Assembly: GCF_019456655.1 (NCBI RefSeq)
Contig: NZ_CP080332.1
Span: forward strand, 2,914,001-2,978,000
Direction of reading: 5' to 3'
Length of the DNA stretch: 64,000 bases
Source: Mycolicibacterium diernhoferi
GTDB taxonomy: Bacteria; Actinomycetota; Actinomycetes; Mycobacteriales; Mycobacteriaceae
The notes under the pieces were generated by a model. It ran no database searches and was not told the DNA's origin. It saw only the letters and a program-made list of their open reading frames with translations. Below are positions 58,741 through 64,000 of the stretch, piece after piece; position 1 is the first letter of the stretch, and every line of letters starts with the position of its first letter. The translations under genes and the position numbers were made by a program.

Positions 58741-60294
58741 GTGAGTATCGACATGGCCCATGCGGACGGCACGCTGCGCCACGATTACGTCATCGTCGGC
58801 GCCGGGTCTGCCGGATGCGTACTGGCGGCCCGGTTATCCGAGAACCCGGACACCAGGGTGCTGTTGTTGGAATCCGGACCTGAGGACACCCGGTCCGAGA
58901 TCGCCGTGCCACTCGCGTGGCCGGCCCTGTGGGGGACCGAGGTCGACTACGCCTACGACACGGTTCCGCAGGCGGGCACCGCCGGGCTCCGGCACGACTG
59001 GCCGAGGGGACACACGCTCGGGGGCAGCAGCAGCATCAACGCGATGGTGTTCCTGCGTGGGCACCCGAACGACTTCGACAGCTGGAATTGTCCCGGCTGG
59101 GACTACGAGTCGGTGCTGCCGTATTTCAAGCGTATGGAAACGGTGGAGGGTGGCGATCGGCGTTACCGTGGCACAGACGGCCCGATGCGCCCGGCACGGG
59201 CCCATCCGGACGCGGCCAACCCGCTGTCCGAGGTCTTCATCCGGGGGGCTGCCGCAGCCGGTTTCCCGCTCACCGACGACTTCAACGGCGCATGTGCGGA
59301 GGGCGCCGGCTGGCACGATCTGTCGATCACCGGCGGTGCACGGCAGAGCACCGCCAGGGCCTACCTGCACCCGGTGCGCGGCCACAGGCCCAATCTGACC
59401 GTCCGGACCGGAGCTCGGGCCCGCAAACTGATCATCGACGGAAACCGTTGCATCGGTGTCGAGTTCGATCAGATGGGTCGGACCATGTCGGCGTTCGCCG
59501 GAGTCGAGGTGATCGTCAGCGCGGGTGCGGTGGACTCGCCGAGACTGCTACTGCTGTCGGGAGTGGGTCCGGCGGCCGAACTCGAGGCCATCGGCGTCGA
59601 GGTGGTCCACGACCTACCCGGGGTCGGCCGAAACCTGCACGACCATCCGGCGTGCGGGGTGGTGTACGAAGCCGCACAGCCGTTACCCGTCGGACAGCAC
59701 AACCACGCCGAAACGTCGATGCTGTGGCGCAGCGACGCGTCCCTTGCCGGCCCTGACATGCAGCTCATGTTCATCCACGTGCCGTTTCACCCGCCGCACC
59801 TGTCCGCGCCCGCGAACAGTTTCACGTTCGGGGTCGCTCTGATGGCGCCGGAGGCGCGCGGATCGATCCGTCTCTCCGGGCCGCAACCGCAGCGTCCACC
59901 GCTCATCGACCCGAACTATCTCGGATCCGAGGCCGACCTGCGGCGGATGGTCGACGGCATCGGGGTGGCGCGTGAGATCGCGGCCAGCGAGCCGTTCGCC
60001 CCGTGGCGTGCTCGCGAGGTACTGCCCGGGCCCGACGCCGCCGATCCGAAGGCGTTGCGTTCCTTCTTGTCTACCGCCGCGTGCACCTATTACCACCCGG
60101 TGGGCACCTGCATGATGGGTCTGGGTTCGGACGCGGTGGTGGACCCCCGACTGCGGGTGCACGGCCTCGAAGGTCTGCGGGTGGCGGACGCGTCGGTGAT
60201 GCCGAGAGTGGTGTCGGTGAACACAAACGCCGCCACCATCATGATCGGGGAGAAGGCGGCCGACCTGATCCTTCAGGGGGCTCTGGAAGGCTGA
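58741..60294 (+). CDS. GMC-family FAD oxidoreductase (choline-dehydrogenase-like)
   Basis: A 517-residue flavoprotein alcohol dehydrogenase. The FAD Rossmann motif is IVGAGSAGCVLAARLSE, the GMC signature GGSSSINAMVFLRG follows near residue 97, and the catalytic His452 lies in YYHPVGTCMMG with the second active-site residue in VNTNAATIMIGEK. It oxidises an alcohol to an aldehyde with FAD. The GTG at 58741 has AGGAG at 58731-58735, 5 nt upstream; the frame runs further back into the P450 fragment, which would give a spurious N-terminus. It sits where the decayed zinc alcohol dehydrogenase lies, and may have replaced its function. Confidence 0.92.
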   Translation: MSIDMAHADGTLRHDYVIVGAGSAGCVLAARLSENPDTRVLLLESGPEDTRSEIAVPLAWPALWGTEVDYAYDTVPQAGTAGLRHDWPRGHTLGGSSSINAMVFLRGHPNDFDSWNCPGWDYESVLPYFKRMETVEGGDRRYRGTDGPMRPARAHPDAANPLSEVFIRGAAAAGFPLTDDFNGACAEGAGWHDLSITGGARQSTARAYLHPVRGHRPNLTVRTGARARKLIIDGNRCIGVEFDQMGRTMSAFAGVEVIVSAGAVDSPRLLLLSGVGPAAELEAIGVEVVHDLPGVGRNLHDHPACGVVYEAAQPLPVGQHNHAETSMLWRSDASLAGPDMQLMFIHVPFHPPHLSAPANSFTFGVALMAPEARGSIRLSGPQPQRPPLIDPNYLGSEADLRRMVDGIGVAREIAASEPFAPWRAREVLPGPDAADPKALRSFLSTAACTYYHPVGTCMMGLGSDAVVDPRLRVHGLEGLRVADASVMPRVVSVNTNAATIMIGEKAADLILQGALEG

Positions 60295-60337
60295 TCAACC
60301 CGATCCCCACCTCAGCGCGACGAGTGCTGCCGCGGCC

Positions 60338-60353
60338 GGCCGGTCAGCCGGCC
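60338..60353. terminator. Possible bidirectional hairpin between GMC gene and treZ
   Basis: GGCCGG (60338-60343) and CCGGCC (60348-60353) form a perfect 6-bp stem with a TCAG loop, overlapping the treZ stop between two convergent genes. No T-tract is present. Structural evidence only. Confidence 0.3.
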
Positions 60354-62068
60354 GTGCGCAGCACCGCGAAGGACTGCCCGGGGATCACGGTTCCGTCGGC
60401 CGAACTACCGGGCTCTTCCCAGGCCAGGACGGTATCCCCGCGCACCGGCACGCGCACCGCGTCGACCCCGAGATTGCAGACCACCGCCAGCGCGCCCCGC
60501 CGCATGATGATCCAGCGTGCCTCCTCGTCGTACTGCACCCGCAGATGGGTCAGCCATGGGTCGGCGAGATCGGGTTCGGTGCGGCGCAACGCGATCAGCC
60601 CCCGGTAGGCCGCCAGCAGTCGGGCGTGCTCACCGTCGGTCACCTCGGCCCAGTTCAGCTTGGATCGCAGGAACGTCTCGGGATCCTGCGGGTCGGGAAT
60701 CTCGTCGGCATCCCAGCCGTGCGCGGCGAACTCGGCCTTGCGGCCCTCGGCGGTGGCGCGGCCCAGTTCCGGCTCCGGATGTGAGGTGAAGAACTGGAAC
60801 GGGCTGCTCGACCCCCACTCCTCACCCATGAACAGCATTGCGGTGTAAGGAGATCCGAGTGCCAGTGCCGCCTTGACGGCCAACTGCCCGGCGGTCAGGT
60901 TCTGCGAGGGGCGGTCACCGGTGGCGCGATTGCCGACCTGATCATGGGTGAGGGTGTAGGCCAGCAGTCGGGTCGCCGGAATGGTGGCGGTGTCCAGCGG
61001 CCGCCCGTGCCGGCGGGCCCGGAACGACGAGTAGGTACCGGCATGGAAGTAGCCGTGCTGCAACGTCTGCGCCAGCGCCTCAAGAGTGCCGAAGTCACCG
61101 TAATAGCCCTGCCGCTCACCGGAGACCGCCGTGTGGATGGCGTGGTGGATGTCGTCATCCCATTGCGCGGTGAGGCCGAGGCCACCACGGTCCCGCGGAG
61201 TGATCAACCGCGGATCGTTCATGTCGCTCTCGGCGATCAGGGACAGCGGTCGACCCAATTCTGCCGCCAGCGCGTCGGTTTCGGCGGACAACTCTTCGAG
61301 GATATGGATCGCAGTGGTGTCCACCAACGCATGCACGGCGTCCAGGCGCAGACCGTCGGCACCGAAATCGCGCATCCAGCGCAGCGCACAGTCGATGATG
61401 TAACGGCGTACCTCGTCGGCGCCCGCATCGGCGATGTTGACCGATTCACCCCACGGATTGGAGCCGGTGGACAGGTACGGACCGAACCGCGGCAGGTAGT
61501 TCCCGGACGGCCCGAGATGGTTGAACACCGCATCGATGAGAACCCCGAGCCCGTGGGAGTGACAGGCATCGACGAAGCGCAGCAGCGCATCCGGTCCGCC
61601 GTAGGGTTCGTGCACCGCGTACCAGAGCACACCGTCATAACCCCAGCCGTGGGTGCCGCTGAAGGCGTTGACGGGCATGAGTTCCACGAAGTCGACGCCC
61701 AGATCGACCAGATGGGGCAGCTTCTCGATCACCGCATCCAACGTGCCCGTCGGACTGAAGGTGCCGATGTGCAGTTCGTAGATGACCGCGCCCTCGATGG
61801 AGCGCCCGGCCCAGGTCGGTGCGGGGCCCGGCGGGCTCCACAGTTGCGACGGTGCGTGCACTCCGTCGGGCTGGCGCGGCGAGCGGGGGTCGGGCAGCAC
61901 GGTGTCGTCATCGTCGAGAACGAACCCGTAGCGGCTGTCCGGTGCGGCCGGCACCGTCGCGCGCCACCAGTCACCGGACGTCCGCTGCATCGGATACAGC
62001 GCGCCGTCCACGTGCAGCCGGACACGTTCGGGACGCGGCGCCCACACCGCGAAGTCGCGCTCAGCCAT
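60344..62068 (-). CDS. treZ: Malto-oligosyltrehalose trehalohydrolase
   Basis: A 574-residue GH13 enzyme that releases trehalose from the maltooligosyl-trehalose made by TreY. The N-terminal beta-sandwich (RDFAVWAPRPERVRLHVDG) precedes the barrel. Catalytic elements include the nucleophile Asp in GLRLDAVHAL and the general acid Glu in LIAESDMN, with IDAVFNHLGP as an earlier conserved block. The ATG at 62068 overlaps the treY stop by 8 nt (ATGGCTGA), so translation is coupled. With TreY it turns glycogen-type alpha-1,4-glucan into trehalose, the core sugar of mycobacterial glycolipids such as the one probably made at the pks locus. Confidence 0.95.
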   Translation of the reverse strand: MAERDFAVWAPRPERVRLHVDGALYPMQRTSGDWWRATVPAAPDSRYGFVLDDDDTVLPDPRSPRQPDGVHAPSQLWSPPGPAPTWAGRSIEGAVIYELHIGTFSPTGTLDAVIEKLPHLVDLGVDFVELMPVNAFSGTHGWGYDGVLWYAVHEPYGGPDALLRFVDACHSHGLGVLIDAVFNHLGPSGNYLPRFGPYLSTGSNPWGESVNIADAGADEVRRYIIDCALRWMRDFGADGLRLDAVHALVDTTAIHILEELSAETDALAAELGRPLSLIAESDMNDPRLITPRDRGGLGLTAQWDDDIHHAIHTAVSGERQGYYGDFGTLEALAQTLQHGYFHAGTYSSFRARRHGRPLDTATIPATRLLAYTLTHDQVGNRATGDRPSQNLTAGQLAVKAALALGSPYTAMLFMGEEWGSSSPFQFFTSHPEPELGRATAEGRKAEFAAHGWDADEIPDPQDPETFLRSKLNWAEVTDGEHARLLAAYRGLIALRRTEPDLADPWLTHLRVQYDEEARWIIMRRGALAVVCNLGVDAVRVPVRGDTVLAWEEPGSSADGTVIPGQSFAVLRTAG

Positions 62069-64000
62069 CGACTCGCTCCAGCAGTGCCACCGGCAGATCG
62101 GCGAACAGTTCGGTGGCCGCCGGGGCGCCCGCATGGGTGCGGCCGGTCAATCGGTCGATCCACATTCCCTCCGGCAAGGTGAGAATTGTGTCGCCCCAGC
62201 CGGTTTCGGCGAGCTTCACCGTCCACCGTGACACCGCCACCAGGACATCGTCGCCGCGCAGGAAGGAGATCAGGTGGGCCGCGGCCGACCCCGTGGCCGG
62301 TACCGGCCGATAGCTCCCGTCCAGGAAGACGTCCGGGCGGTCCCTGCGTAACCACAGCGCGGCACTGACCACCCGCATCTTCGGGTCGGTGCGTGCCCGC
62401 AGCGCCGCGCGCCGCACCGCGTAGTCCACCGGTCTGCGGTTGTCCGGGTCCACCAGGCTGTCGTCGAACAACTCGGTGCCCTGATAGACGTCCGGGACAC
62501 CGGGAACGGTGAGCGCCAGCAGTTTCTGGCCGAGGCTGTCGTTGTGGGCGTGCGGATCGGCGCGCGCCACCAACGCCGTCAACTCCTTGGAGACCGGTCC
62601 GTCGATGATCGCGTCGATCCAGTCGTGCACGCCCGCTTCGAACTCGGTGTCCGGATCATTCCAGCTGGTGTACGTCGCCGCCTCCCGGATCGCCTTCTCG
62701 GCATAGGCGTGCAGCCGGGTGCGCAGGGCATCGGTCACCTCACCGTCAACCGGCCAGACCCCGAAGATGTTCTGCAACAGGAACAGTGTCGTCTCCTGGT
62801 CCGGGGCGAGCACGACCTTCGACCACCGGTCGACGCGCTCGGCCCACTCGTGTGCCAGCTGGGACAGCACGCCGATCCGGGCCCGCACATCCTCGCTGCG
62901 CTTGGTGTCGTGGGTGGACAGTGTCACCATCGCGTGCGGCCACAACCGGGCCCGGGTGGCGCAGCGCTCGTGGAACTCCGCCGCGCTGACCCCGAACAGT
63001 GCGGGTTCGCCGCCGACCTCGTTGAGCGAGACCAGCCGCGCGTCGCGGTAGAACAGGCAGTCTTCGACCGATTTCGCGGTCACCGCCCCGCACAGCTGCT
63101 GGATGCGGGTGGCGGCCTCACCGTCGTGGGCCAGTGCGGCGGCCACCAATTGCAACGGCGGGTCCAGTTCGGGGCGGGCCCGTACCGTGCCCGCGATGGC
63201 CGTCGGGGCGATCCAGGCGAGGTCGAGATAGTCGAACCGGTACACGTGCACATGGGCCAGCAGCGCGCTGACGGCGTCGGCCAACAGCGGGTGATCGGCA
63301 CCGGCGTCCGCGACGATGGCCCGCCGTACCCGGGCCAGTTCGCTGCCCAGGGTGACCGTCGCGGATGCCGTCTTCAAGTCCGCGACGCGTTGTTCGTCGG
63401 CGCTGTAGTCGACGCCGGTGGACTCGTAGAGCGCGGTCAGGGTGGGTTCGGCCGCGGGATCGATGAACAGGCCGCCGATTTCGCGGAGCGCGTCGTAGCC
63501 GGTGGTCCCGTCCACCGGCAGACCGGTGTCGAGCGCCTCCTGCGGCGCCAGGATCTTCTCGATGACGATCCACGCCGCGGGGCCGACGAGGTCACGCAGG
63601 TCGGTGACGTACCCGGCCGGTTCGGCCAATCCGTCCGGGTGATCGATCCGTAACCCGTCGACGAGCTCCTCGGTGAACCAGCGCCCGACCTCGGCGTGGG
63701 TCGCTTCGAACACCTCGGGGTCTTCCTGGCGTAGACCCGCCAACGACGTGATGGAGAAGAACCGGCGGTACCCGCACAGATTGTTGCGCCAGCCGATCAG
63801 CTTGTAGTGCTGGCGGTCGTGCACCTCGCGGCCGGATCCACCGGCGGTACCCGGGGCGATCGGCCACACCCGGTCACCCAGTCTCAGCACGTCCCGATCG
63901 ACGGTGAGGTCGTCGACGTCCTCGTCGGATTCCAGCACCGGCAACACGATTCGGCCCCCGGGGTCGAGGTCCCAGTCGATGTCGAAGTAGCCGGCGTACG
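62061..64000 (-). CDS. treY: Malto-oligosyltrehalose synthase, 5'-truncated by window edge
   Basis: The visible 645 residues belong to the GH13 intramolecular transglycosylase that converts the reducing end of maltodextrin to a trehalosyl unit. Near the window edge the frame reads YAGYFDIDWDLDPGGR, a conserved early block, and GRWFTEELVDGLRIDHPDGL further on holds the catalytic Asp. About 120 N-terminal residues lie beyond the window (the family is about 765 long). The stop overlaps treZ by 8 nt. In M. tuberculosis the order is treX-treY-treZ, so treX is expected to the right. Confidence 0.95.
   Translation of the reverse strand, partial: YAGYFDIDWDLDPGGRIVLPVLESDEDVDDLTVDRDVLRLGDRVWPIAPGTAGGSGREVHDRQHYKLIGWRNNLCGYRRFFSITSLAGLRQEDPEVFEATHAEVGRWFTEELVDGLRIDHPDGLAEPAGYVTDLRDLVGPAAWIVIEKILAPQEALDTGLPVDGTTGYDALREIGGLFIDPAAEPTLTALYESTGVDYSADEQRVADLKTASATVTLGSELARVRRAIVADAGADHPLLADAVSALLAHVHVYRFDYLDLAWIAPTAIAGTVRARPELDPPLQLVAAALAHDGEAATRIQQLCGAVTAKSVEDCLFYRDARLVSLNEVGGEPALFGVSAAEFHERCATRARLWPHAMVTLSTHDTKRSEDVRARIGVLSQLAHEWAERVDRWSKVVLAPDQETTLFLLQNIFGVWPVDGEVTDALRTRLHAYAEKAIREAATYTSWNDPDTEFEAGVHDWIDAIIDGPVSKELTALVARADPHAHNDSLGQKLLALTVPGVPDVYQGTELFDDSLVDPDNRRPVDYAVRRAALRARTDPKMRVVSAALWLRRDRPDVFLDGSYRPVPATGSAAAHLISFLRGDDVLVAVSRWTVKLAETGWGDTILTLPEGMWIDRLTGRTHAGAPAATELFADLPVALLERVDG

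Overview
The window is high-GC DNA from a mycobacterium, most likely a rapid grower (Mycolicibacterium type). Its gene backbone follows the order known from Mycobacterium tuberculosis between mutB and treY: mutB, meaB, lipL, a pks5/papA/fadD locus, ileS, dinX, ansA, lspA, an rluD-type pseudouridine synthase, dnaE1, ilvA, treZ and treY. Three accessory blocks are spliced into this backbone. No tRNA, rRNA, CRISPR array, insertion sequence or prophage was recognised.

Region 1 (1-6105): the end of mutB (5' end outside the window), meaB, a polysaccharide pyruvyl transferase-like gene and the serine hydrolase lipL. Region 2 (6106-20645) is a cell-envelope lipid locus. An AT-richer leader of about 750 bp precedes a Mas/Pks5-type polyketide synthase, which is broken by an apparent one-base deletion in its DH domain. 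It is followed by a PapA acyltransferase, two tandem HxxxDG paralogues, a FadD23/24-type fatty acyl-AMP ligase and a third HxxxDG paralogue. Convergent to these lies a GT1 glycosyltransferase (20596-21855, minus). The set fits a trehalose-based acylated glycolipid (LOS, acyltrehalose or polyphleate type); the exact product is inferred.

Region 3 (21896-24474): a minus-strand HTH regulator and multi-pass membrane protein, divergent from a stand-alone condensation-domain protein that lacks its catalytic histidine. A perfect palindrome sits over the divergent promoter. Region 4 (24479-33058): ileS under a translational T-box, an S4 protein, dinB/dinX, ansA, then the overlapping chain lspA-rluD-rarD.

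Region 5 (33135-44443) is an envelope export and sugar block: an MmpL transporter, a GT4, a UDP-glucose dehydrogenase-type enzyme, a GT2, a CPGC-containing small membrane protein coupled to an HTTM-type membrane protein, and a three-gene DrrABC-like ABC exporter. Region 6 (44614-49836) holds dnaE1, a 63-residue membrane protein and ilvA.

Region 7 (49957-60294) looks catabolic: an HTH regulator, a secreted alpha/beta hydrolase with a creatininase-family enzyme, a glutamine synthetase-like ligase, a GAF/PucR regulator, a cytochrome P450, an FMN oxidoreductase, an alcohol dehydrogenase wreck and a GMC oxidoreductase. The P450 promoter and first ~30 codons are duplicated in front of the GMC gene. 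Region 8 (60344-64000) is treY-treZ on the minus strand, with treY running off the right edge. Many genes start 5-9 nt after a TAnnnT -10 element and have no Shine-Dalgarno sequence, the leaderless arrangement common in mycobacteria.
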